From Anaerolineae bacterium (GTDB taxonomy: Bacteria; Chloroflexota; Anaerolineae; Anaerolineales; UBA4823), in the NCBI GenBank assembly GCA_030622805.1, contig JAUXFR010000107.1, forward strand, positions 1 through 5,630: a stretch of 5,630 nt of DNA, read 5' to 3'. Position numbers and translations under genes: made by a program. Position 1 is the first letter of the stretch. Each line of letters begins with the position of its first letter. Shown here piece by piece: positions 1 through 5,630 of the stretch. The notes beneath the pieces are model-generated. The model worked only from the letters and a program-made list of their open reading frames with translations, was not told the origin of the DNA and ran no database searches.

Positions 1-1
1 C

Positions 2-568
2 GCCCCGATATTCTCGATTTTCCGTGAGACACTTCCTGGAGCTAATCTGCTGAGCTTCCGTGGGATCTTGAACTCGACAACCAACATGATCCTATCGCAG
101 TTGGAAACAGGTCTGGATTTTGAGAGCGCAGTCGCACATACCCAGCGGATCGGCATCGCTGAGACCGATCCCAGCGGGGATATCGATGGTTGGGATGCTG
201 CGGTGAAGGTTGCCGCGCTGGTCACGGTGCTGATGGAAACTCCTCTCAAACCGCAGCAGGTTGAACGCAATGGAATACGCGAGATTACGCGTGAAGAAGT
301 AGCGAAAGGTTTGCAGAATGGCAAGCGCTGGAAGCTGATTTGTGCTGCGAAGCGTGAAATGGACGGGGTCAAAGCGAGAGTCGCACTGGAACTTGTTGGT
401 TCGGAGTCGCCATTTTATCAGATCGATGGTACAACGAGCATCATTCAGTTTGAGACAGATATGTTGGGTCTTTTCACGATCATAGAGGAAGATCCCGGTC
501 CGGAGACCACAGCTTATGGATGCCTAGCGGATTTCTTAAACATTGCACGTAGAAGTCCAAGATGTTAG
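2..568 (+). CDS. Homoserine dehydrogenase-family protein, C-terminal part (5' end outside window)
   Basis: Homoserine dehydrogenases interconvert aspartate semialdehyde and homoserine with NAD(P)H in the cytoplasm. The reading frame is open from base 2 to a TAG at 566-568. The 188 visible residues are the dimerisation/catalytic domain; the N-terminal Rossmann domain lies upstream. The family signature GILNSTTN spans visible residues 21-28, with Ser where most members have Gly. It is followed by a segment reading AETDPSGDIDGWDAAVK. Its spacing reproduces the yeast Hom6 residues Glu208, Asp214, Asp219 and Lys223; the Glu codon is at 161-163 and the Lys codon at 206-208. The TTG at 68 lies inside the signature, so it is a Leu codon and not the start. 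The chain ends soon after the catalytic fold, leaving no room for a C-terminal ACT domain. A CoA-transferase operon follows 57 bases downstream on the same strand, so co-transcription is possible. Family membership is firm. A substrate other than homoserine is possible given the neighbours. Confidence 0.88.
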   Translation, partial: APIFSIFRETLPGANLLSFRGILNSTTNMILSQLETGLDFESAVAHTQRIGIAETDPSGDIDGWDAAVKVAALVTVLMETPLKPQQVERNGIREITREEVAKGLQNGKRWKLICAAKREMDGVKARVALELVGSESPFYQIDGTTSIIQFETDMLGLFTIIEEDPGPETTAYGCLADFLNIARRSPRC

Positions 569-613
569 TTCCATGAATTTTATTGGGTATACAACAAGAT
601 TGCACATAAATAT

Positions 614-620
614 GGAGGAG
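614..620 (+). promoter_or_regulatory. Strong ribosome binding site for the CoA-transferase A subunit
   Basis: GGAGGAG lies five bases before the ATG at 626. This near-ideal Shine-Dalgarno sequence fixes the start of the A subunit. It therefore supports the roughly 33-residue N-terminal extension relative to classical GctA. Confidence 0.85.
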
Positions 621-625
621 TACAT

Positions 626-1585
626 ATGCAAGTGATCCAATCAGGAGTTGGTGAACTGATCCAGACACCGGACATTAACGCATTTCGAGAATGGAATCGT
701 GAGAAACCAACAGCCTTAATTGACAAAACAATGACAGAAGCGCAGGCAATCGATCGGTTTGTCAATGATGGCGATTATATTGGGACCGAGCTTTACGGCA
801 CAGTACGTTGTCCGATGTCCCTGGTCTATGAAATCGTACGCCAGGGTAAGAAGGATTTACGGATTGCCGGGCAGGGAGTGCTTGAACTGGACATGCTGCT
901 GGCTGCGCATTTGGTAAAGGCGCTGGACATCACGTACATTGGTTTGGAAGTATACGGCGTTTCCAATTGCCTGCGCAGGGAGGTTGAGAGCGGGAGGATT
1001 GAGCGGGTGGTAGATTGGAGCAACGCCGCAATCGCATGGCGTTTTAAAGCGGCTGCGATGGGAGTACCCTTTATTCCGGTGCGTTCGATGCTGGGCACGG
1101 ATACACTCAAATACAGCGCGGCGAAGGTTGTGGAATGCCCATTCACGGGCGAACCGATCTGCTTGCTGCCTGCGTTGATACTGGATGTTGGTTTGATCCA
1201 TGTTCATCGCGCAGATCAATATGGCAACGCACAGATTGATGGGATCAGCGGGTTTGCAGCCGAGCTTGCGCGTGCATCTAAGCGGCTTCTCATCAGTGCA
1301 GAAGAAATTGTTGATACAGAGACGATCCGTTCTCAACCGGATCGTACCACCATCCCATATTATCTTGTAGACGCTGTGGTTGAAGCGCCGTTTGGTTCAC
1401 ATCCTGGGGAGATGTGTTATGCGTATATGCGTGATGAAGCACACATACGCGAATGGGTAGAAGCATCAAAAAAGGAGAGATCTACCCGGGAGTATTTAGA
1501 CAAATATATCTACAGCGTAGCTGATCACCATTCTTATCTTGAACTGGTGGGTCAGGATAGATTGGAAGAATTGAGGAGAGAGTAA
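626..1585 (+). CDS. Family I CoA-transferase, subunit A (glutaconate CoA-transferase GctA-like)
   Basis: This is the alpha subunit of a heterodimeric acid CoA-transferase, which with the next gene moves CoA from an acyl-CoA donor to a carboxylic acid. Its 319 residues are close to Acidaminococcus GctA (about 320). The GctA-like core begins near residue 34 (KTMTEAQAIDRFVNDGDYI), so about 33 residues are an N-terminal extension. Recognisable blocks are EIVRQGKKDL (69-78), AAAMGVPFIPVRSMLGTDT (142-160), IHVHRADQYGNAQIDG (191-206), AEEIVDTETIR (225-235) and VDAVVEAPFGSHPG (248-261). The tail, an ASK segment followed by DHHSYLELVG near 300-309, matches the C-terminal end of GctA, which the shorter steroid-ring hydrolase subunit IpdA lacks. 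In this family the catalytic Glu sits in subunit B, so none is expected here. The start is set by a GGAGGAG five bases upstream, and the stop is three bases before the B subunit. The family and pairing are clear; the substrate is not. Confidence 0.93.
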   Translation: MQVIQSGVGELIQTPDINAFREWNREKPTALIDKTMTEAQAIDRFVNDGDYIGTELYGTVRCPMSLVYEIVRQGKKDLRIAGQGVLELDMLLAAHLVKALDITYIGLEVYGVSNCLRREVESGRIERVVDWSNAAIAWRFKAAAMGVPFIPVRSMLGTDTLKYSAAKVVECPFTGEPICLLPALILDVGLIHVHRADQYGNAQIDGISGFAAELARASKRLLISAEEIVDTETIRSQPDRTTIPYYLVDAVVEAPFGSHPGEMCYAYMRDEAHIREWVEASKKERSTREYLDKYIYSVADHHSYLELVGQDRLEELRRE

Positions 1586-1588
1586 GAT

Positions 1589-2380
1589 ATGAAGGGAAAT
1601 GCGCATAGCTATAACTCTGCCGCTGAATATAACCCAACCGAACTGCTGATCTGTACTGCTTCTAGATTAATGCAGGACAACACAACTGCGTTTATCGGTA
1701 CGGGTATACCAATGCTGGCGGCTTCATTGGCGCAGAGGTTGCACGCACCAAACCTGGTGGCAATCTTTGAGTTCGGGGGAACAGGTGCAATACTCGATCA
1801 GCTGCCCATGGCGGTTGGTGAGCAGAATACATTCCACAGGGCGCTGGCAGCCTCTGGGATTTGTGATATCGTAGAAACAGCCCAGCGAGGATTTATCGAA
1901 TATGGATTTCTTGGCGGGGCGCAGATCGACCCGTATGGAAATTTGAACAGTACGGTAATTGGGGACTACAATAATCCGAAGGTGCGTTTACCGGGGAGCG
2001 GTGGTGGTAATGACGTCGGTTCGCATTGCTGGCAAACGATCGCCATTATCAGGCATGATAAGAAACGCTTTGTTGAAAGACTAGACTTTGTTACAACGCC
2101 AGGGTATCTAAGCGGTCCGGGAGCTAGAGAGAGAGCAGGTCTACCGCCCGGAACGGGTCCTTTTCGTGTAGTCACGAACCTGGCAGTTATGGGATATCAT
2201 CCTATCAGCAAACGGATGATGCTGATGGCTCTCCAACCCGGGATCACGGTAGAGGATGTCCATTCTAACACCGCATTTAATTTGCTTGTAGCGGATGAAG
2301 TGGAACATAATCCACCTCCCACGACCCAGGAACTGAAATTGCTGCGCGAAGAGGTGGATCGAGATAAACTCTATATCTAG
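1589..2380 (+). CDS. Family I CoA-transferase, subunit B (glutaconate CoA-transferase GctB-like)
   Basis: This is the catalytic beta subunit of the heterodimeric CoA-transferase. Its 263 residues compare with about 266 in GctB. Glu61, in the segment APNLVAIFEFGG, aligns with GctB Glu54 in APDCHIIVESG; in GctB that glutamate forms the covalent glutamyl-CoA thioester. Keeping this Glu argues for a transferase and against an IpdB-type hydrolase, which lacks it. Other strong matches are GGAQIDPYGNLNST (109-122), GDYNNPK (125-131), the Gly-rich loop GSGGGND (136-142), and TTPGYLSGPGARERAGLP (169-186). The difference ESG to EFG next to the catalytic Glu may alter the acyl pocket. Translation probably starts at the ATG at 1589, served by GAGGAG at 1573-1578 inside the end of the A gene. 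The three-base gap implies coupled, stoichiometric synthesis of both subunits. The donor and acceptor acids are unknown; glutaconate is only one option. Confidence 0.93.
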   Translation: MKGNAHSYNSAAEYNPTELLICTASRLMQDNTTAFIGTGIPMLAASLAQRLHAPNLVAIFEFGGTGAILDQLPMAVGEQNTFHRALAASGICDIVETAQRGFIEYGFLGGAQIDPYGNLNSTVIGDYNNPKVRLPGSGGGNDVGSHCWQTIAIIRHDKKRFVERLDFVTTPGYLSGPGARERAGLPPGTGPFRVVTNLAVMGYHPISKRMMLMALQPGITVEDVHSNTAFNLLVADEVEHNPPPTTQELKLLREEVDRDKLYI

Positions 2381-2427
2381 AAATTCGATTTAAAGTAATG
2401 CGTGTTTGTTTTTATGACTGTTTGATA

Positions 2428-2450
2428 ATCAACCAAAAGCTTGGTTTGAT
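2428..2450 (+). repeat. Imperfect hairpin downstream of the CoA-transferase operon
   Basis: ATCAACCAA at 2428-2436 can pair with TTGGTTTGAT at 2441-2450, giving nine base pairs with one bulged T and a four-base loop AAGC. The stem is AT-rich and is not directly followed by a T run, so it is a weak terminator candidate. It might instead protect the 3' end of the mRNA or do nothing. Confidence 0.4.
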
Positions 2451-2476
2451 AAGCGTGTTTTCCCAAAATCACCGGT

Positions 2477-2510
2477 TGCATCAATACAAAGAGGTGTATT
2501 GATGCATTTT
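2477..2510 (+). terminator. Rho-independent terminator of the plus-strand operon
   Basis: TGCATCAATACA (2477-2488) and TGTATTGATGCA (2495-2506) form a perfect 12-bp stem around the six-base loop AAGAGG, followed at once by TTTT (2507-2510). It lies 96 bases after the CoA-transferase B stop and 39 bases from the end of the converging aldo/keto reductase gene. The T run favours termination of plus-strand transcripts. On the minus strand the stem is followed by ACCGGTGATTTT, with the T run displaced, so termination there would be weaker. The rest of the 2381-2545 gap contains no gene that I can support. Confidence 0.75.
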
Positions 2511-2545
2511 CGCTCTCTCAAGAACCCGGTTTTTTCAGAGGATAA

Positions 2546-3427
2546 TTATCTGGTTGGGAATAATTGTTTATCACTTTTGAAAACAGAAGCATATTGAGAA
2601 GCAGTGCCAATCAACGATTCCTGCTCTTGATCGTTAAGGTGGGTAAAGTTGAGGCAGGCTTCTATAACGGAGGGGAGCAGTTTTCCTTCTCCTGGTGGAC
2701 AAAGCCCTGTAACATCCTGAGATAGCACAAAGTTTACCCCTTTCTGGATCATCTCAGGTTCAGTGAAGGGTTCATACCAAGAGTTGTAGTGTGGCTCTCG
2801 ATTACCCCAGGGTGCCTTCGCCACAGCTTTGATCACCATAACGCCAACATCGCGCGCTTTGCATAGATCGAGCAGGGTCTCGGTATCTCTTCGATATTCG
2901 GGGATGGCGTACTGGATGAAATTTAAGGGGAGCATGACCGTATCGAAGTCAAAACGCTCCAGAGCCTCCAGGAACACCGCTGGGGTGTAATTACCGTGAC
3001 CCGTAATGCCGATATATTTTGTCAATCCTTCGTTTTTGGCTTCAATGATAGCATCGAGTGCTCCTCCTGGTTTGGTGACCTGGTCCAGTTCATCCGCGTT
3101 TGTAATTGCATGCAGTTGATAGAGGTCAAAGGTATCGGTCTGCAGCAATTCCAGCGACTGGTGCAGCTCGGCTTTCGCGGAGTCATAGTCCCGCTTCCAG
3201 GTTTTGCATCCTAAGAAAAAGTGAGCTCGCATTTTTGCCATCCAGGGACCCAACCGTTTTTCAGCATTTCCATACGATGGTGCGACATCAATATGGTTGA
3301 TGCCGGCATTGATTACGTGAGCCATGATCATGTCGGCTTGCTCTTGATCGGCATTGTAGAGGGTGAAACCACCAAAAATAGCGACAGTGCTGTAATGATT
3401 GGTTCTTCCCAGGCGTCTGGTTTGCAT
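2546..3427 (-). CDS. Aldo/keto reductase
   Basis: This is a soluble NAD(P)H-dependent reductase of carbonyl groups with the aldo/keto reductase TIM-barrel fold. It has 293 residues from the chosen start, MQTRRLGRTN. The catalytic tetrad is complete: Asp47 (HIDVAPSYG), Tyr52, Lys75 (FLGCKTW) and His105 (LYQLHAI). The sequence IGITGHG near 139-145 fits the following beta strand. The end (TGLCPPGEGKLLPSVIEACLNF, about 240-261) resembles the bacterial subgroup related to ferredoxin-type aldo/keto reductases, but no iron-sulfur Cys cluster is present. An ATG five codons upstream (3442) is also in frame. The start at 3427 is preferred because GAGGAGA lies six bases before it, whereas the upstream ATG has no good site. 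It is the last gene of the minus-strand operon, 16 bases after the F420-type gene. The substrate is unknown; a ketone or aldehyde made by the neighbouring enzymes is plausible. Confidence 0.9.
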   Translation of the reverse strand: MQTRRLGRTNHYSTVAIFGGFTLYNADQEQADMIMAHVINAGINHIDVAPSYGNAEKRLGPWMAKMRAHFFLGCKTWKRDYDSAKAELHQSLELLQTDTFDLYQLHAITNADELDQVTKPGGALDAIIEAKNEGLTKYIGITGHGNYTPAVFLEALERFDFDTVMLPLNFIQYAIPEYRRDTETLLDLCKARDVGVMVIKAVAKAPWGNREPHYNSWYEPFTEPEMIQKGVNFVLSQDVTGLCPPGEGKLLPSVIEACLNFTHLNDQEQESLIGTASQYASVFKSDKQLFPTR

Positions 3428-3433
3428 GATGGG

Positions 3434-3440
3434 TCTCCTC
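3434..3440 (-). promoter_or_regulatory. Ribosome binding site that decides the aldo/keto reductase start
   Basis: Read on the minus strand, GAGGAGA ends six bases before the ATG at 3427. It overlaps the alternative ATG region at 3442, which makes the more upstream start unlikely. Confidence 0.75.
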
Positions 3441-3443
3441 ATA

Positions 3444-4025
3444 TTATCTTTTCCGGCGACGAAATACGAGGGGCAGCAGCAGGAACGTAGCCAGCGGCCA
3501 GACCCATGCTAGGTCTCCTGGACCACCTTTACCGGTTCTCGCCTCAGTGCGGCGGATGCGGATCAAGCGATAATTATGTGTTACCTTTTCCAGTTTTTCA
3601 TCTGGGCATTGGGGATTGATGCCAAAAGTGTAAGCTGCAAATCCGCTGCTAATAATTACCTCACGCATAATTTGGGTGCGGTTTTCATGGTCAGAGACAT
3701 CTTCTACCACACCCACCCACCACCCGTCTGGCAGCCAGACTTCGACATTAGGATTCTTCAGGGTGTTGAGGTACCAGTCAGAGTGGGCGCCAAAAGCGGC
3801 TGTGCAGTATATTTCCCCATCGATGACTGCGTAGTTTGCTGGTGTCTGTCTGCGCAGACCGGTTTTCCTTCCAATGTGGGTGATAACAAGGACCTGACCG
3901 GTTACTTCTGGCCAGAGTTGGAACCATGAACCCAAACCCAATCGCCAGAGCAAAAGCATGAAGCTATTGAAATAGCGGAAAGCCAATCGGATATTTTGAT
4001 CAACCTGTGAAATCTCTGTGGTCAT
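3444..4025 (-). CDS. Deazaflavin (F420)-dependent nitroreductase-family protein with C-terminal membrane tail
   Basis: This 193-residue protein belongs to the split beta-barrel family of mycobacterial Ddn (DUF385), whose members use reduced F420 to reduce quinones, nitro compounds or enones. Family signatures are ITHIGRKTGLRRQTPANY (48-65), which corresponds to the cofactor phosphate/tail-binding GRKTG loop, and FGAHSDWYLNTLKNPNVEVWL (78-98), the conserved HxxWYxNLxxNPxV block. The N-terminus (about 15-38, with FMLLLWRLGLGSWF) is an amphipathic or hydrophobic helix typical of family members that sit at membranes. Residues 171-188 (DLAWVWPLATFLLLPLVF) look like a transmembrane helix ending in the basic cluster RRRKR, so the enzyme is probably anchored with its tail in the membrane. 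It has AAGGAGA five bases before the start, 18 bases after the dehydrogenase gene. F420 use is inferred from the family; some relatives bind other flavins. Confidence 0.85.
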   Translation of the reverse strand: MTTEISQVDQNIRLAFRYFNSFMLLLWRLGLGSWFQLWPEVTGQVLVITHIGRKTGLRRQTPANYAVIDGEIYCTAAFGAHSDWYLNTLKNPNVEVWLPDGWWVGVVEDVSDHENRTQIMREVIISSGFAAYTFGINPQCPDEKLEKVTHNYRLIRIRRTEARTGKGGPGDLAWVWPLATFLLLPLVFRRRKR

Positions 4026-4030
4026 ACTTG

Positions 4031-4037
4031 TCTCCTT
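4031..4037 (-). promoter_or_regulatory. Ribosome binding site of the F420-type reductase gene
   Basis: AAGGAGA on the minus strand lies five bases before the ATG at 4025. It sits in the 18-base gap after the dehydrogenase stop and supports independent, efficient initiation inside the operon. Confidence 0.75.
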
Positions 4038-4043
4038 ACTCCG

Positions 4044-5060
4044 TCATGTGGTTAATAATTTATCGATTCCCTGTGCGTGATACCAATTATACGATTGAAT
4101 TATCGCATCATGGATTGAATGAGCGGCTGTTACTCCGAGCTCATTCTGGGCTTTGCTTGAATCGTAATAGAAATGGTAACCAACTTTTCGTGCAGCTTCG
4201 GGAGAAAACGGAAGGTGGAAATATATTCCCCACAATGAAAATAATGGGATGAGCGAGCGAATCAATCTGGCGGGTAATACCATGCCCGGAGTTTTGGCTC
4301 CTACTGCCTCCGCTGTGATTATCAGGAAATCAAGATGGGTCAGATTATTACCCCCAAGAATATATCGTTCACCTCTCTTACCTGATTCCAAGGCCGTTAA
4401 GTGACCATTTACAGCATCAGAAATGTGTATTGCATTCAAACCTCCCTGTGTGGCAATTTTCAACTGACCCCGGTCGACTCGCAGGATGACATCCCCAGAT
4501 ATTTTGTTAATGTCTCCCGCTCCGATAACAAGAGTTGGGTTGACGATGACTGCATCTAATCCCATGGCGACAGCGCGCTGAACCTCCATCTCAGCCAGAT
4601 GTTTAGCGTGACCGTACCTCCACCATTCTGGACGATAATTCCAGCTATGCCGCTCATCCATTAAGGCAGGGTGTTTGATACTCTCAGGATGTATACCAGG
4701 TATTACGGGGACTCCGAGTGCAGCGACGGAACTGGTATGCACGACTCGATGAACACCTGAGATCATGGCTGCTTGCAGCACATTACGGGTGCCTCCCACC
4801 GTCACTGCATAGGTTTCCTGGGGTGTGCTTTTACCTAATTTTGCGGCTGCATGAAAGACAACTTGCACACCACGCATCGAGTTTTGCAGACTGGAAGCAT
4901 CTGTAATATCGCCAATCGCATGTTCGACTGGTAAATCTTCAATTAATTGGGTTGGACTGCCCGGTCGATGGAAGGCACGAACATGATATCCTTTTGCAAG
5001 CAGGCTTCTGCATAGGTGTGAACCGATGAAACCGGTTGATCCAGTGACGAGAATCTTCAT
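4044..5060 (-). CDS. Extended short-chain dehydrogenase / NAD-dependent epimerase-dehydratase
   Basis: This is a Rossmann-fold oxidoreductase of the extended SDR class (dihydroflavonol reductase, 3-beta-hydroxysteroid dehydrogenase and HpnA-like groups), 338 residues, which is normal for the class. It opens with the nucleotide-binding motif TGSTGFIGSH (Gly7, Gly10, Gly13). Asp51 in GDITD and the segment VFHAAA (68-73) mark the adenine and nicotinamide sites. The active site has Ser110/Ser111 (HTSSVAALG) and YGHAK (Tyr149, Lys153), so the catalytic residues are intact. Residues about 262-285 form a strongly hydrophobic stretch in the substrate-binding half, suggesting a lipid-like or membrane-near substrate. 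The start ATG overlaps the thiolase stop as ATGA, implying translational coupling; only a weak GGTGA precedes it. The product could oxidise a hydroxyl, reduce a ketone or epimerise a sugar; the thiolase neighbour favours the first two. The exact substrate cannot be named. Confidence 0.87.
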   Translation of the reverse strand: MKILVTGSTGFIGSHLCRSLLAKGYHVRAFHRPGSPTQLIEDLPVEHAIGDITDASSLQNSMRGVQVVFHAAAKLGKSTPQETYAVTVGGTRNVLQAAMISGVHRVVHTSSVAALGVPVIPGIHPESIKHPALMDERHSWNYRPEWWRYGHAKHLAEMEVQRAVAMGLDAVIVNPTLVIGAGDINKISGDVILRVDRGQLKIATQGGLNAIHISDAVNGHLTALESGKRGERYILGGNNLTHLDFLIITAEAVGAKTPGMVLPARLIRSLIPLFSLWGIYFHLPFSPEAARKVGYHFYYDSSKAQNELGVTAAHSIHDAIIQSYNWYHAQGIDKLLTT

Positions 5061-5629
5061 TCACCAAGCCATTCTACAATCGTTGCTTCTCCCTGCCCAA
5101 CACCAACACACAGTGTCGCCAAACCATAATAAGGGCGCTTTTCCTGTGAAGCCCGGCGACGCATCTCGTGCAACAAGGTGGTAAGGATGCGCGCGCCTGA
5201 ACATCCAAGGGGGTGCCCGAGAGCGATCGCTCCACCGTTTACGTTCGTGATTTCATGATCTAAGTCCAGTTCTTTCATAACAGCCAGCGCCTGCACGGCG
5301 AAGGCCTCATTCAATTCGATCAGCCGAATATCGTCGATAGATAACTCGGCGCGATCCAGCGCTTTGCGTGTGGCGGGTATTGGACCCAAACCCATTGTGC
5401 GGGGATCTACCCCTGCCGCAGCGGAAGAAACTACACGTGCTATCGGGTGCAAGCCCATTTCTTTGGCGGTTCTATCGCTTGTTAATAATACTGCTGCTGC
5501 CCCATCGTTCAAGCCAGAAGCGTTCCCCGCAGCCACGGTCCCATTTTTTCGGAAAGCCGGCTTGAGACGCGAGAGGGCCTCCAGTGAAGTATCACGCCTG
5601 GGACGTTCATCTGTATCAACTACGCGCGG
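5057..5629 (-). CDS. Thiolase (acetyl-CoA acyltransferase), C-terminal part (5' end outside window)
   Basis: Thiolases cleave 3-ketoacyl-CoA with CoA, or run the reverse condensation. The frame is open from the right edge, giving 190 visible residues. It begins within the family segment DERPRRDTSLEALSRLKPAF (visible 7-26) and GTVAAGNASGLNDGAA (30-45). Later motifs are LNEAFA (106-111), NVNGGAIALGHPLGCSGAR (129-147) with the catalytic His139, and LCVGVGQGEA (173-182) with the catalytic Cys174. The first active-site Cys, which carries the acyl group, is encoded beyond the window. The GTG at 5536 is an internal Val, not a start. The CVGVGQG form is common in degradative thiolases such as those of beta-oxidation and beta-ketoadipate cleavage, though the class cannot be fixed from half a protein. 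It is the most upstream visible gene of the minus-strand operon and overlaps the dehydrogenase start by four bases. Confidence 0.95.
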   Translation of the reverse strand, partial: PRVVDTDERPRRDTSLEALSRLKPAFRKNGTVAAGNASGLNDGAAAVLLTSDRTAKEMGLHPIARVVSSAAAGVDPRTMGLGPIPATRKALDRAELSIDDIRLIELNEAFAVQALAVMKELDLDHEITNVNGGAIALGHPLGCSGARILTTLLHEMRRRASQEKRPYYGLATLCVGVGQGEATIVEWLGE

Positions 5630-5630
5630 A

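Noticed and set aside
68..70. TTG as start codon of the homoserine dehydrogenase-like gene
   Set aside because: It lies within the conserved GILNSTTN motif, and the frame stays open to the left edge with family-like residues. The gene is simply cut by the window.
583..611. Possible sigma-70 promoter: TTGGGT, 17-base spacer, ATAAAT before the CoA-transferase A gene
   Set aside because: The -10 box matches the consensus poorly and would put the transcript start inside the ribosome binding site. Not strong enough to annotate.
826..1336. Long open frames on the minus strand opposite the CoA-transferase A gene
   Set aside because: They lie fully antisense to a clearly recognised gene, lack family motifs and are explained as shadows of its codon use.
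626..2380. IpdAB (steroid ring-opening CoA hydrolase) as the identity of the CoA-transferase pair
   Set aside because: Subunit B keeps the catalytic Glu that IpdB lacks, and both the lengths and the A-subunit C-terminal segment match GctAB better.
2541..2550. Perfect 10-base palindrome GATAATTATC over the aldo/keto reductase stop codon
   Set aside because: It is short, AT-rich and overlaps coding sequence at a gene end with no promoter nearby. Chance is the simplest explanation for it.
3576..3929. 117-codon plus-strand frame opposite the F420-type reductase
   Set aside because: Antisense to a well-supported gene, no recognisable domain and no convincing ribosome binding site.
5534..5536. 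GTG as start codon of the thiolase
   Set aside because: The frame continues to the right edge with clear thiolase residues (the DERPRRD and LKPAF segments). This GTG is a Val inside GTVAAGNASG.

Overview
The window looks like a stretch of bacterial chromosome with moderate GC content, about half by eye. It holds seven protein-coding genes in two converging groups. Both edges cut through a gene: a homoserine dehydrogenase-like gene on the left (plus strand) and a thiolase on the right (minus strand). No RNA genes, mobile elements, CRISPR arrays or long repeats were seen, and nothing suggests recent transfer. A putative F420-dependent reductase together with a GctAB-type CoA-transferase would fit Chloroflexota (Anaerolineae-like), but this is an inference from gene content and is not proven. 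High-GC actinobacteria fit less well because of the base composition.

Plus strand, 2-2380: the C-terminal part of a homoserine dehydrogenase-family enzyme with all four expected catalytic-region residues. A 57-base gap with a strong ribosome binding site follows, then a two-subunit family I CoA-transferase. The A and B subunits (319 and 263 residues, 3 bases apart) match the two subunits of glutaconate CoA-transferase in length and motifs, and the B subunit keeps the glutamate that carries CoA. The natural substrate cannot be read from the sequence.

Centre, 2381-2545: a 165-base gap between converging genes. It holds a perfect 12-bp stem hairpin followed by TTTT, very probably the terminator of the plus-strand operon, and a weaker bulged hairpin before it.

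Minus strand, 5629 down to 2546: a tightly packed operon in the order thiolase (C-terminal part), extended short-chain dehydrogenase/epimerase (ATGA overlap with the thiolase), deazaflavin (F420)-type nitroreductase-family protein with an added C-terminal membrane tail, and aldo/keto reductase. Gaps are -4, 18 and 16 bases.

Taken together, CoA transfer onto an acid, thiolytic cleavage or condensation, and three oxidoreductases that probably use different cofactors suggest a catabolic or lipid-modifying pathway for a carboxylic acid or ketone-bearing substrate. Each family assignment is firm, but the pathway is inference. The most unusual points are the redox mix around the thiolase, the membrane tail on the F420-type protein, and the homoserine dehydrogenase-like gene next to a GctAB-type transferase.
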